Shown here: piece after piece, positions 1 to 8,798 of the stretch
Layout: every line of letters begins with the position of its first letter
Position numbering within the stretch: position 1 is the first letter of the stretch
Origin: DASYSA01 sp036003885
GTDB taxonomy: Bacteria; Acidobacteriota; Blastocatellia; UBA7656
Assembly: GCA_036003885.1 (NCBI GenBank)
Contig: DASYSA010000188.1
Coordinates: 1-16,779 of the forward strand
Direction of reading: 5' to 3'
Length of the DNA stretch: 16,779 bases
Program-made: the position numbers and the translations under genes
The notes under the pieces: generated by a model
Seen by the model: the letters and a program-made list of their open reading frames with translations, nothing else
The model's database searches: none
Told to the model about the DNA's origin: nothing

Positions 1-84
1 GCAACCTGCAAACCTCGGGTTGATCCCCGCCACCGGTGCTTCTCATCAATTTCAACGACGTGATTTCAGCGGACGCAGCGTAAT

Positions 85-134
85 GGGCAAAGAAGAGGAG
101 GCGTTCTCCCTTTTCTCTTTGCTCTTTGCATTTT
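85..134 (+). terminator. possible terminator hairpin upstream of the amylase gene
   Basis: An imperfect inverted repeat pairs about 85-100 (GGGCAAAGAAGAGGAG) with about 106-124 (CTCCCTTTTCTCTTTGCTC), with a small bulge, followed by a T-rich stretch ending in TTTT at 131-134. It could end a transcript entering from the left of the window. The stem is AT/purine-rich and imperfect, so this is a weak call. Nothing else is recognised in 1-182 apart from the amylase ribosome binding site (AAGGAGAGG at about 166-174). Confidence 0.3.
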
Positions 135-182
135 ATGATCTACGAGACCTATTCAGGATCATGGTAAGGAGAGGAGTAAACC

Positions 183-1511
183 ATGGGCGTCATTATGCAG
201 GCGTTCTACTGGGATTGCCCCAGGATGGAGGATAGAGAATATCAATGGTGGACACATATCAAACGCCAGGTTCCTTCTCTGAGGAGCGCCGGGTTCACCG
301 CGCTATGGCTACCGCCTGTCAATAAAGGAGCAAATATCGGAGGTATGTCCATGGGTTACGATCCGTACGACTACTACGATCTTGGGGATATCGATCAGAA
401 GGGATCAACAAAGACATGGTTTGGCTCAAAGGGTGACTTGATCGACCTGATTCGCGCCGCTCATGCAGAGGAGATGCAGGTTTATGCGGATCTCGTCCTG
501 AATCATAATAACGGCGCCGACTCTCAAGAGACCAACCCGCTCGATAATAAGAACAGGTGGACGCGGTTCAACCCGAAGAGCGGAAAGTTCCCCAGAAGCT
601 GGGATTACTTTCATCCGGCTCGCTATGAGACATGGGACAGGGAAACCTTCGGTGACATGCCCGACCTCTGTCACAGGAATCCGCGGGTTTACACCGAGCT
701 TCTCGAATATGCGAGCTGGCTGATTGAAGAGATAGGGTTTGACGGCTTCAGATACGATTGCGTGAAGGGTTACGGCGGCTGGATGGTGCGGGCGATCCAG
801 GAATTGAGAGGCCTCAAGAATGAAAAGCCCTACAAACCGTACGGTGTCGGTGAGTGCTGGGACAGTAATCGCGCAATAAACGATTGGCTGGATGAAGCCA
901 ATGCGTGGTCGGACAACCCGGTCGGCGCTTTCGATTTTCCGTTGAGGTACCGACTGAAAGACATGTGCCAGCTCGAGGGATACAGTCTCAAGAACCTTGT
1001 CGAGCGAGGAACGTTACTGAGCGATAGACCCTCTGAGGCTGTGACCTTTGTAGAGAACCACGACGTGGTACGAAGCGACTCGATCGTTTCAGACAAGATG
1101 CTGGCCTATGCCTTCATCCTTACACACGAGGGCTATCCGTGCGTGTTTTGGCAAGACTACTATAACTGGGGACTTGGACAGCCGGGCAGCGTGAGCGGCA
1201 TCGCGGAACTGATCAGTGTACATGAGGACTACGCTGGGGGCGGGACCTCGGTACTGCATATCGCTGACGATCTATACATAATGCAAAGGACTGGCCTGGG
1301 CAGCCAGAAAGGACTGGTCTTTATCCTGAACACGAGCAGGAAATGGAGCGGAACCTGGGTCCAGACACAATGGCAACATACGAGGCTTGTTCCCGTCGCC
1401 TGGAGAGGCGCCGACGATCTTGGAGTTCCGATGGAGAAACAGACAGAAGCGACCGGTTGGGCCGACTTCTGGGCTCCTCCGCGGGGTTATGCCGTGTACG
1501 TTCCAGAATGA
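183..1511 (+). CDS. alpha-amylase, GH13 (archaeal-type, subfamily 7-like), cytoplasmic
   Basis: A 442-residue glycoside hydrolase family 13 enzyme expected to cut internal alpha-1,4 bonds of starch, glycogen or maltodextrins. The (beta/alpha)8 barrel motifs are in order: region I DLVLNH (103-108), region II GFRYDCVKGY with nucleophile D192, region III VGECWD with acid/base E224, and region IV FVENHD with D294. The start MGVIMQAFYWD, the MGYDPYDYYDLG stretch (57-68) and YAFILTHEGYP after region IV closely resemble the Pyrococcus/Thermococcus alpha-amylase group (GH13_7). The length fits that family without its signal peptide. No signal peptide or starch-binding module is seen, so it probably acts in the cytoplasm on stored glycogen or imported dextrins. 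Start: ATG at 183 lies 8 nt after AAGGAGAGG and begins with the conserved family N-terminus. The gene is monocistronic and convergent with the next one. The GH13 assignment is near certain; the subfamily is inferred from remembered similarity. Confidence 0.93.
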   Translation: MGVIMQAFYWDCPRMEDREYQWWTHIKRQVPSLRSAGFTALWLPPVNKGANIGGMSMGYDPYDYYDLGDIDQKGSTKTWFGSKGDLIDLIRAAHAEEMQVYADLVLNHNNGADSQETNPLDNKNRWTRFNPKSGKFPRSWDYFHPARYETWDRETFGDMPDLCHRNPRVYTELLEYASWLIEEIGFDGFRYDCVKGYGGWMVRAIQELRGLKNEKPYKPYGVGECWDSNRAINDWLDEANAWSDNPVGAFDFPLRYRLKDMCQLEGYSLKNLVERGTLLSDRPSEAVTFVENHDVVRSDSIVSDKMLAYAFILTHEGYPCVFWQDYYNWGLGQPGSVSGIAELISVHEDYAGGGTSVLHIADDLYIMQRTGLGSQKGLVFILNTSRKWSGTWVQTQWQHTRLVPVAWRGADDLGVPMEKQTEATGWADFWAPPRGYAVYVPE

Positions 1512-1513
1512 GG

Positions 1514-1568
1514 AAATGCGAAATGCGAAAATGCGAAATGCGAAATCGAGCTTCCATTTCGAATTTCT
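1514..1568. repeat. heptanucleotide repeat element A (AAATGCG words)
   Basis: It begins 3 nt after the amylase stop. The words are AAATGCG (1514), AAATGCG (1521), AAAATGCG (1528, one extra A), AAATGCG (1536) and a partial AAAT (1543). A short facing segment at about 1554-1568 (CATTTCGAATTTCTT) is a partial reverse complement. The element fills the gap between two convergent genes, so a folded transcript could work as a terminator-like structure for either. The same word recurs in element D. Confidence 0.75.
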
Positions 1569-2536
1569 TATGGGTGAACGCGGCCCGACTGAATGAGTCG
1601 CTGTCTTGCCGTGTTACCCGGTACGGCAACGTGCAACGCGGGATCGAACTCCCGGCCTGCCGCCTTGCTTCCCTCCGGGACCCAAATCTCCAGGCGAGTT
1701 GAGCTGTATCCGCTCGGTATGTACCTGACATAGTATCCGTCTGGGTGAAGCGACCATTTACCCGAAGGTACGTTCCTGCTGCCTTCTCCGAGCGGGGCCA
1801 TTCCGCTCAGCACCGCCACTCGCTCCATCTCAGCGAAGGTGGAGCTCCCGGTTGTAAGCATCCGCCTAAGGGTGGCCTCGGCCTCGAGGGTCGCCCGCAC
1901 CGGAGCAGGCGCCTTGCTGAGGGCCTCTTGAAGTACGGGACCCGGCACCATGTCGAGCGCTCCCCGATTGAGCAATGCGATCTGCTGCGGAGTGAGCAGC
2001 CTCGCGGCAGTGGCTTTTAGCTGCGTTGACAGGTCTTCGAACTTTGCGCGGGCAATGATTGCCCAGAGGAGCAGTTGGATTTCGTGCTGCGGGATTTCCT
2101 CATGGCTTACCGAGTTGCGGACTATGCTGACGACCGCATCCTCTGCGGGGCCCAGGGGCGGCGCATAGAGGTACCCGTCCCCGCCGCCCGGGCCGTGAGT
2201 GCCCGCCTTTAAGCAGTAGCTCTGGGTCTGCATTTCGTAATAGCCCGGCCTTAACGTGAATCCGCCCCAAAGGGTCCGCTGGAGAGACACCAAAGGCCGC
2301 ACACCGCTTGGCGTCCCATCTGTCGAATCGACGCCGAACGTGGCATCACTCAAGCTCGTAGTGATCGGCGGCTTGCCCTCGAGGATCGAGGACACACCCG
2401 GGGTGTGCTTCTTTAATTTACCGGCTGCGTCTCCGATGCGGCCGAGTTGAGCAAATCCGATGTCCATGAGAGTCAAGACTGCAAGTACTGCGAACAAGAC
2501 CGGGATACCGTTTTTTATGCGATGTGATGTGTTCAT
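1568..2536 (-). CDS. secreted protein of unknown function
   Basis: A 322-residue protein whose family I do not recognise. The N-terminus is a good Sec signal peptide: basic start (MNTSHRIKNG), hydrophobic core 11-28 and a probable cut after A29 (GFA/QLG), so the mature protein should be periplasmic or outer-membrane-associated. The mature part has an N-terminal segment with LWGGFTLRPGYY (about 89-100), a Gly/Pro-rich patch with one cysteine (QSYCLKAGTHGPGGGDG, about 105-121), a helical middle rich in Ala/Leu (about 130-250) and a C-terminal segment rich in Tyr/Ser/Gly (DGYYVRYIPSGYSS) that looks beta-structured. No catalytic motif stands out. The start ATG at 2536 has GGGAGG at 2545-2550, 8 nt upstream. 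It stands alone and converges on the amylase. The gene call is sound; the function is unknown. Confidence 0.85.
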   Translation of the reverse strand: MNTSHRIKNGIPVLFAVLAVLTLMDIGFAQLGRIGDAAGKLKKHTPGVSSILEGKPPITTSLSDATFGVDSTDGTPSGVRPLVSLQRTLWGGFTLRPGYYEMQTQSYCLKAGTHGPGGGDGYLYAPPLGPAEDAVVSIVRNSVSHEEIPQHEIQLLLWAIIARAKFEDLSTQLKATAARLLTPQQIALLNRGALDMVPGPVLQEALSKAPAPVRATLEAEATLRRMLTTGSSTFAEMERVAVLSGMAPLGEGSRNVPSGKWSLHPDGYYVRYIPSGYSSTRLEIWVPEGSKAAGREFDPALHVAVPGNTARQRLIQSGRVHP

Positions 2537-2910
2537 GAGAAGGCCCTCCCGTTCGACTCGAAGAAATTCACCCTTCCGATGTGACTGATCCAGCCCATCT
2601 TACATGTTGTATGTACCCGGTGGCAATATATCGTTTTGCGTTTTACGTTTTACGTTTTGCGTTCGGCCCCATTTGGCCAAGCTTACAACGAACGTAAAAC
2701 GTAATTCGGGTTTGCCGGAATCGCGCCGCGTCATGATAGACTTACTCTCCTTGTTGCAGGCAGTAACAGCAGTTAAACGGCGAGTTGACGATTCTACTCG
2801 CGGGCTTTGATTTCACGACTGCTCTTCGCGCTTAGCGCAGGCGGGCTTGCGCTGTTCGCGGCCCGGGAATTCGACAGTCTCATCCGGGCGTGGCCGGGAG
2901 GGAAATCGTT
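2537..2910. other. divergent intergenic region holding repeat element B
   Basis: A 374-nt gap between divergent genes, so it must hold promoters for the secreted protein (leftward) and the membrane-protein operon (rightward). I could not pick a convincing -35/-10 pair for either. It contains element B (2633-2704) and a short symmetric word, TACAT-N5-ATGTA, at 2601-2615. From 2807 a short open frame reads into the membrane-protein gene in another frame; it is not called. Confidence 0.6.
2633..2704. repeat. heptanucleotide inverted-repeat element B (GTTTTRC words)
   Basis: The left arm is GTTTTGC (2633), GTTTTAC (2640), GTTTTAC (2647), GTTTTGC (2654) and a partial GTTC (2661). The right arm carries ACGTAAAACGTAA at 2692-2704, the perfect reverse complement of 2643-2655 (13 bp). 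The loop of about 36 nt contains TTTGGCCAAG. It has the same design as elements A, C, D and E with a different 7-nt word. Confidence 0.8.
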
Positions 2911-4026
2911 ATGGCATCGGCGGCTGTTGCGGTTCACGAAGGGAAGCTGATCGCTCAAGGCTGGATCATCAATCGCAAAGATGATCTCATTTGGTTTATT
3001 GGCAGTGTATTCGCCAGTTACGCGCTCCTTTGTGCCAATCTCATGTTTGGGATTTCAGCAGCCGTATTGACCTGGATATGGGCGCTTGGCTTCGATGGCC
3101 CCCACGTGTATGGAACGGTCTCGAGAACTTATGCTGATCGGGAGGAGCGACGAAAGCGTGCGAAGCTTTTGTATGGCACGCTCGTGCTCTTTCTGGTTGG
3201 CCCCCTGATGGTACTGGCAGCCCGGGTAAGACTGCTGGGGACCGATGCGTGGGGACCGATCTTCTTCTTCTTCGCTTCACTGTGGGCCTACTATCACCTC
3301 GTCAAGCAGCACTATGGGTTCATGGTGCTCTACAAGAAAAAGAACAACGACCTCGCCGAGATTGATAACCTGATCGACCGAGCTTTCATATTGCTCGGCA
3401 TGACCTATCCGCTCCTGCATTTTTTGAGCAACAGTCCATCGGCAGCTCAACGTGCTCCATTCGCGACTAACTCGGGTCCTTTCTGGTGGCTGCAGGCGCT
3501 GGTTCTCTCTGGGTTCGTTGTCTCGCTGGTTCTGTTTTTGGGAAGGCAGGTACAAAGGCTTTATCTCCGCCAGCCGGTGAACCTGCCCAAGCTTACACTG
3601 CTGGCCGCAGCCTTGCCGATGCATTGGATCGTGCTGAGGCTGCTGGAGCCGGCGCCCGAAGGAGCGTTCGCGGCGGTGGCTACGCTGACAATCTATCACA
3701 ACATTCAGTACCATCGGATCATCTGGTTCCATAATCAGAACAAGTACAATCGGCCACAGTCGGGCGATTACGGCGCGGCCTCGATTATCAATAAGTCTGT
3801 CTGGCGTTACATCGTGCTGGCCATTCTCTTTGGGGCAGCCTATCACATCCCCCACTACACGATTGTGGCGCCCGGGGGCTTCGCGATGGCATTCATCTGG
3901 GGAGGCGCGTTCACGCACTATTTCCTGGATAGCAAGATCTGGCGTGTGCGCCGGGACAGTCAACTCAATAACAACCTGCACATGGCAGACAGCGGCCTGG
4001 TAGGCGCCGCCGCCGCCAGGGGCTGA
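2911..4026 (+). CDS. polytopic membrane protein with many conserved-looking histidines
   Basis: A 371-residue integral membrane protein with roughly eight to nine hydrophobic segments. I do not recognise a named family. Histidines sit in motif-like clusters at helix ends: DGPHVYGTVSRTY, WAYYHLVKQHYGF, ALPMHWIVL, YHNIQYHRIIWFHNQNKY, YHIPHYT and FTHYFLDSKIWR near the C-terminus. Such spacing suggests metal binding inside the membrane. It recalls membrane di-iron or Brp/Blh-type carotenoid oxygenases, but this is only an analogy. Start: ATG at 2911 has GGGAGGG at 2896-2902 with 8-nt spacing; a GTG at 2890 in the same frame is possible but has no such site. A zinc-ribbon gene follows after 27 nt and a small anchored protein after that, likely one operon. 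Confidence 0.85.
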   Translation: MASAAVAVHEGKLIAQGWIINRKDDLIWFIGSVFASYALLCANLMFGISAAVLTWIWALGFDGPHVYGTVSRTYADREERRKRAKLLYGTLVLFLVGPLMVLAARVRLLGTDAWGPIFFFFASLWAYYHLVKQHYGFMVLYKKKNNDLAEIDNLIDRAFILLGMTYPLLHFLSNSPSAAQRAPFATNSGPFWWLQALVLSGFVVSLVLFLGRQVQRLYLRQPVNLPKLTLLAAALPMHWIVLRLLEPAPEGAFAAVATLTIYHNIQYHRIIWFHNQNKYNRPQSGDYGAASIINKSVWRYIVLAILFGAAYHIPHYTIVAPGGFAMAFIWGGAFTHYFLDSKIWRVRRDSQLNNNLHMADSGLVGAAAARG

Positions 4027-4053
4027 TTGGCTGATATTTGGAGATCGGAAGGG

Positions 4054-4221
4054 ATGAAGACAGGTCTACTCCTGACCATACTCAGTACAGTCGCTTTGTT
4101 GTTTGTTTACATGGTTATCGAGCGGCGCATGAATCAACGGCCGTGTGGAGAGTGCGGCTTCAGGGTATCGGTGGATAACCCTGAAGAGCAGTGTCCACGC
4201 TGCGGAATGCCGATTATTTGA
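4054..4221 (+). CDS. small membrane-anchored zinc-ribbon protein
   Basis: A 55-residue protein. An N-terminal transmembrane helix (about residues 4-22, TGLLLTILSTVALLFVYMV) is followed by a short basic linker (ERRMNQR) and a four-cysteine zinc ribbon with two CxxC pairs, CGEC and CPRC, 16 residues apart, ending in GMPII. By the positive-inside rule the ribbon should face the cytoplasm. ATG at 4054 is preferred because it starts at the signal-anchor; GGAG at 4040-4043 lies 10 nt upstream. An in-frame TTG at 4027 would add nine unremarkable residues. It sits 27 nt after the histidine-rich membrane protein and may be an accessory or assembly subunit for it (inference). Function unknown. Confidence 0.72.
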   Translation: MKTGLLLTILSTVALLFVYMVIERRMNQRPCGECGFRVSVDNPEEQCPRCGMPII

Positions 4222-4255
4222 CCTCTGGGGCTCGCCTGGATATGGGCTCGGGAAC

Positions 4256-4648
4256 ATGAAAAGACTCCTTACGAACTGGCCGAGACTCGCATTCATCTTC
4301 GTTCCGCTATGCATTGTAGTGGTCGATGGCGCAGTGCTTGTCCACGAGCGGAATCAGCCCGAAACCGAGAAAGCCATGAGGATGGTTCGCGAAAGCGTCT
4401 CGCGCAAAGAGAGCTTTACTGTGCAGCAGTACGTCTACGCAACGGTCTACCATCGCAAGACTGCCGGGGAAGAGATATCCATCGAAGGCTGGCGAGCCGA
4501 GCGTCCGCCGGATGAAGATTACGTTGTCGTGGAGTTCAGCTTCACCGATGGGGATGGAAGACACGTTGCGACGTGGCGTGCAGATGTGGAAGAGCGAACT
4601 GTTGTCCCGCAGGATCAACTGGCACGCGACCTCTCCTGGCGACAATAG
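4256..4648 (+). CDS. small single-pass anchored protein of unknown function
   Basis: A 130-residue protein from the ATG at 4256. A basic start (MKRLLTNWPR) leads into one hydrophobic segment (about 11-28), then a soluble domain of about 100 residues that should lie in the periplasm. The soluble part has a charged helix (about 33-52), then alternating polar/hydrophobic strands (YVYATVYHRK, EDYVVVEFSFTD, HVATWRADVEE), which suggests a small alpha/beta fold. I do not recognise the family. The ribosome binding site is weak (CTCGGGA). The frame is open upstream to 4145, but that part overlaps the zinc-ribbon gene and looks non-coding. It is the third gene of the putative 2911-4648 operon and is convergent with the kinase operon, whose last stop is 23 nt away. 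Confidence 0.7.
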   Translation: MKRLLTNWPRLAFIFVPLCIVVVDGAVLVHERNQPETEKAMRMVRESVSRKESFTVQQYVYATVYHRKTAGEEISIEGWRAERPPDEDYVVVEFSFTDGDGRHVATWRADVEERTVVPQDQLARDLSWRQ

Positions 4649-4670
4649 AGAAGGAACAGCAGCCGCCCTC

Positions 4671-6116
<1,446 letters not shown>

Positions 6117-6152
6117 CTTCCCACCTCCAATACGCACCACTCGAAGCCTGCC

Positions 6153-7283
6153 TCAATAACTCTTTATCAAAGTCAAAATCAAGTTGGACTCCGTCTTCTT
6201 GCGAGTTGCCGGAGCGAAGTTGTAGGTCTTCGTCTTGTTCCTGCTCTCATCCTGAAAAACCTTCACGTTGAACGCGCCAAATTGCGATCCCACGAAGTCA
6301 TTAATACTGGATGATTTGATCTGCACATCCTGTGCCGCGAAGGTGTGATTTCCGTCGTCGGCCTTGAATGTCACCCCGGTTTTGGTCACGAAAAAGGAGC
6401 CTTGGCAATAAGAATTGAAGAACCCGTCGTGGTCATGGTAGACGCGAAACACCCCGTTGCCCCCGCGCTCCAACGCGGCGCGCATGGATCGCTCGGCCGA
6501 TACGACGTCCTGATTAACACCATAGAGTTGGGCATAGCCGAGCAACTGAAAAGCTGTCGGCTTCGACGGATCCATCGTCACCGCCCGCTGCAGGAACGGG
6601 ATGGCCTGACTGAAATTATTGGCCTGCATTGACGCGATGGCCAGTTGGTTGAGGTCATCGTAGTCGGGACCAGCGGCAGGCGCGCGGCCAGGCGTATGGA
6701 CCGGGGGCGCAGAAGGCGCTCCAGGAGCCTTTTCCGTGATTGCGCCCAACAGCGACCGATTACCTCCCGCAGCCGTGATCTCCCGAGATACGTCTGGCGT
6801 GATTGCAAAACTCACCCCGCGCACCTCGACGAATTGCTCTACTCGAGCCGCTGGCAGTCCGGCCTGCAGCATCGTAATGATCTCACTCTTTGAGAGCGGC
6901 GGCCCGGCGGGTACCCCGGTTATGGGCTTCCCGGTGGAGGCGGGTGGCTTCGTGGTATTGGCCGGCGGTGGAGGAGCCGGCGCCCGATAGTTGCGGCGCA
7001 ATGCCTCGATCAACTCGGGCCGCGCTCCCGCCTGGCGAAACTCGCCTTCGATTGCCGGCGTCGTTTGAAAGGCAACGCCTCGTTGCTCGACGTTCTGGAT
7101 GACCTCCTGCGTCGAGATCGCGTTCAGTTTCACCACCTGCAACAGGGGTTCTTTGTTGTAAGGAGGCTTGGCCTGCGCGAGCAGTACCGCGGCGGTGAAG
7201 AGCGCCACAAGCAGGCTGGCGCCGGAAACAGTGATCAACCGCAGTGACGTCCACCTGGACGATGCCTTGTTTTGTCCGATCAT
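6153..7283 (-). CDS. anchored or exported TPR protein with duplicated N-terminal module
   Basis: A 376-residue protein in the kinase operon. Residues 15-38 form a signal peptide or anchor (a possible cut after AQA). Two divergent copies of a module of about 50 residues follow (about 47-97 and 130-183), sharing the core VExRGVxFxxTPxxxxE; a Pro/Thr linker separates them. A TPR-like helical segment lies at about 208-273 (NFSQAIPFLQRAVTMDPSKPTAFQLLGYAQLY). The last 100 residues (277-376: VYHDHDGFF, GSFFVTKTGVTFK, HTFAAQDVQI, FNVKVF) look beta-rich and resemble a PH/GRAM-like fold; that is a guess from strand pattern. The gene is 27 nt after kinase 2 and 36 nt before kinase 1, so it is probably a partner of the kinases, perhaps a sensor or scaffold on the periplasmic side. 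GGAG lies 10 nt before the ATG. Confidence 0.85.
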   Translation of the reverse strand: MIGQNKASSRWTSLRLITVSGASLLVALFTAAVLLAQAKPPYNKEPLLQVVKLNAISTQEVIQNVEQRGVAFQTTPAIEGEFRQAGARPELIEALRRNYRAPAPPPPANTTKPPASTGKPITGVPAGPPLSKSEIITMLQAGLPAARVEQFVEVRGVSFAITPDVSREITAAGGNRSLLGAITEKAPGAPSAPPVHTPGRAPAAGPDYDDLNQLAIASMQANNFSQAIPFLQRAVTMDPSKPTAFQLLGYAQLYGVNQDVVSAERSMRAALERGGNGVFRVYHDHDGFFNSYCQGSFFVTKTGVTFKADDGNHTFAAQDVQIKSSSINDFVGSQFGAFNVKVFQDESRNKTKTYNFAPATRKKTESNLILTLIKSY

Positions 7284-7310
7284 TGTCTTACTTCTCCGAT
7301 ACTTGTCTTG

Positions 7311-8798
7311 TCATTGACTCAGGAGACGCCGGGCCTCTGCGGCCTTACGCGCCTTCTCACGGGCTGCGGCGTCGCTCTCCTTCTTGGCGGTGTTGCTCTT
7401 CCTCTCCCCACCGATGACATCGCTTGTGGGTCGCGCGTCCCCGGGGCCAACAGGCGCGCGCTGAGGTTCACCCCCCGGAGCGATCGTCGTCTGCGCCGGA
7501 GTGCCTGGATTAGGCACCGGAGTTCTGGTTTCGGGCGCCGGCGCTGGATTTGAAGATGGCGCCGGTGTGACCGCCTGCGGAGGCGCCGCCGGCGGAGGAA
7601 CACTCGGCTTCATAACCAGGAACATCACAAATGGAACGGCCAGCAAAAAGATAAGCCCGCAAATGGCCAGCGAGTAGTGCTTCCAATTGAGTCTGCTCAA
7701 GAGCGAGCCGCGCGCCTGGGCCACTGGATAACTCATCTGAGGCTGCGGCACATACTGGGCTGCCTGCTGGTGATACGAGAGCGCGGCGACCCCGGCCGGC
7801 GCCAGCCGGGTCTCCTTTGCGGAAGGAACACTGGCCTGAGCAGTGGGAACGTTTGCCTGATGGGAGACGGCGGCGATGGGCATTGTGACTTGTTGAGACT
7901 GGCCGCTTGTAGGAGCCTCGGCCAGGCGAGTCGCCGGCATTGCCGGTATTGTGGGGGCTGCTCCAATTGGAATCGTATCAGGCCCAACTCTGACACTGGC
8001 TTCAAGCGCCGCGCGAAACTCTGCTGCAGTTTGAAAGCGCGCGTCGGGCTTCTTGGCCAGCGACCGCATTATGGCATGTTCGAGCGCGAGGGGTATGTGG
8101 GGCGCAAAGGTCCGGGGAGGCGGCGGGGCTTGCTGAATCTGGGCCATCATCATCGAGAACTCGGTGTCGGCATCGAACGGGATGCGGCCGGTCAGCATTT
8201 CATAAAGAAGGATTCCCAGCGAGTATATATCCGCGCGAGCGTCCACCTCCTGGCCTTGAATAGCTTCAGGCGACATGTACTCGATGGTGCCGATGATGTT
8301 CCCCTGTTTTGTCATCCGCGCGGTTCCGAGCACGCGGGCGATTCCGAAATCCATGACCTTGATCGAACCGTCTTCAGTGACCATCACGTTGGCAGGTTTG
8401 ATGTCGCGATGAATTATGCCGAGCTTATGTGCGCGCCCTATCCCGTCGAGGGCCTGACAGAAGTGTGCGACCGCGTCTGCCAGGGGCATTGCACCCCCTC
8501 TTCTTATCACCCGATCGAGCCCTTCGCCGCGCACATACTCCATAACCATGAAGTACTCGTTACCCTGACGAAAGAAGCTGTGGAGCGTTGCGATGTTGGG
8601 GTGATTGAGCTTTGCCAGAGTTACTGCTTCAGACCGAAAGCGTTCGACAACTTCTGGCTGGCTCGCGAACTCCGGCCGAAGGACTTTGACCGCCACCTCT
8701 CGTTCGAGCATCAGGTCAACGCCCTTAAAGACGGCGCCCATTCCGCCTTCGCCTATCTTCTCAGTAATCTTGTAATTGCCAACTACACTGCCGATCAT
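7311..8798 (-). CDS. transmembrane Ser/Thr protein kinase (PknB type), kinase 2
   Basis: A 495-residue kinase, close paralogue of kinase 1. The start is nearly the same (MIGSVVGNYKITEKIGEGGM) and the kinase residues fall at the same positions: Gly loop 16-21, K38, E57, HRDIKPAN (H130, D132, N137), D150 of DFG, GTIEYMSPE. The linker (about 270-365) is rich in Ala/Pro/Gln and has two Thr-Arg motifs (ATRL at 289-292, KETRL at 328-332). One transmembrane helix lies at about 375-395 after NWKHY. The periplasmic part is Pro-rich and ends in an Ala/Lys/Arg helix (about 466-495). No folded sensor domain is seen. The start ATG overlaps the phosphatase stop as ATGA, so translation is likely coupled, and GGAGG lies about 8 nt upstream. 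All catalytic residues are present, so it should be active. Confidence 0.95.
   Translation of the reverse strand: MIGSVVGNYKITEKIGEGGMGAVFKGVDLMLEREVAVKVLRPEFASQPEVVERFRSEAVTLAKLNHPNIATLHSFFRQGNEYFMVMEYVRGEGLDRVIRRGGAMPLADAVAHFCQALDGIGRAHKLGIIHRDIKPANVMVTEDGSIKVMDFGIARVLGTARMTKQGNIIGTIEYMSPEAIQGQEVDARADIYSLGILLYEMLTGRIPFDADTEFSMMMAQIQQAPPPPRTFAPHIPLALEHAIMRSLAKKPDARFQTAAEFRAALEASVRVGPDTIPIGAAPTIPAMPATRLAEAPTSGQSQQVTMPIAAVSHQANVPTAQASVPSAKETRLAPAGVAALSYHQQAAQYVPQPQMSYPVAQARGSLLSRLNWKHYSLAICGLIFLLAVPFVMFLVMKPSVPPPAAPPQAVTPAPSSNPAPAPETRTPVPNPGTPAQTTIAPGGEPQRAPVGPGDARPTSDVIGGERKSNTAKKESDAAAREKARKAAEARRLLSQ

Noticed and set aside
20..235. 71-codon frame at the left edge
   Set aside because: It overlaps the amylase start in another frame, has no family features, and covers the possible hairpin and the amylase ribosome binding site.
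2601..2615. Symmetric word TACAT-N5-ATGTA as an operator
   Set aside because: Arms of only 5 bp occur often by chance, and there is no second copy or nearby regulator.
2807..2950. Possible 47-codon frame from a TTG, starting ISRLLFALSAGGLALFAAREF
   Set aside because: The start looks like a signal or anchor peptide, but it has only a TTG start, no ribosome binding site, and overlaps the membrane-protein gene start. Kept out as unproven.
3277..3981. Minus-strand open frame of 234 codons opposite the membrane protein
   Set aside because: The plus-strand reading has clear transmembrane helices and histidine motifs; the minus reading is Arg/Gln/His-rich, as expected for a shadow frame.
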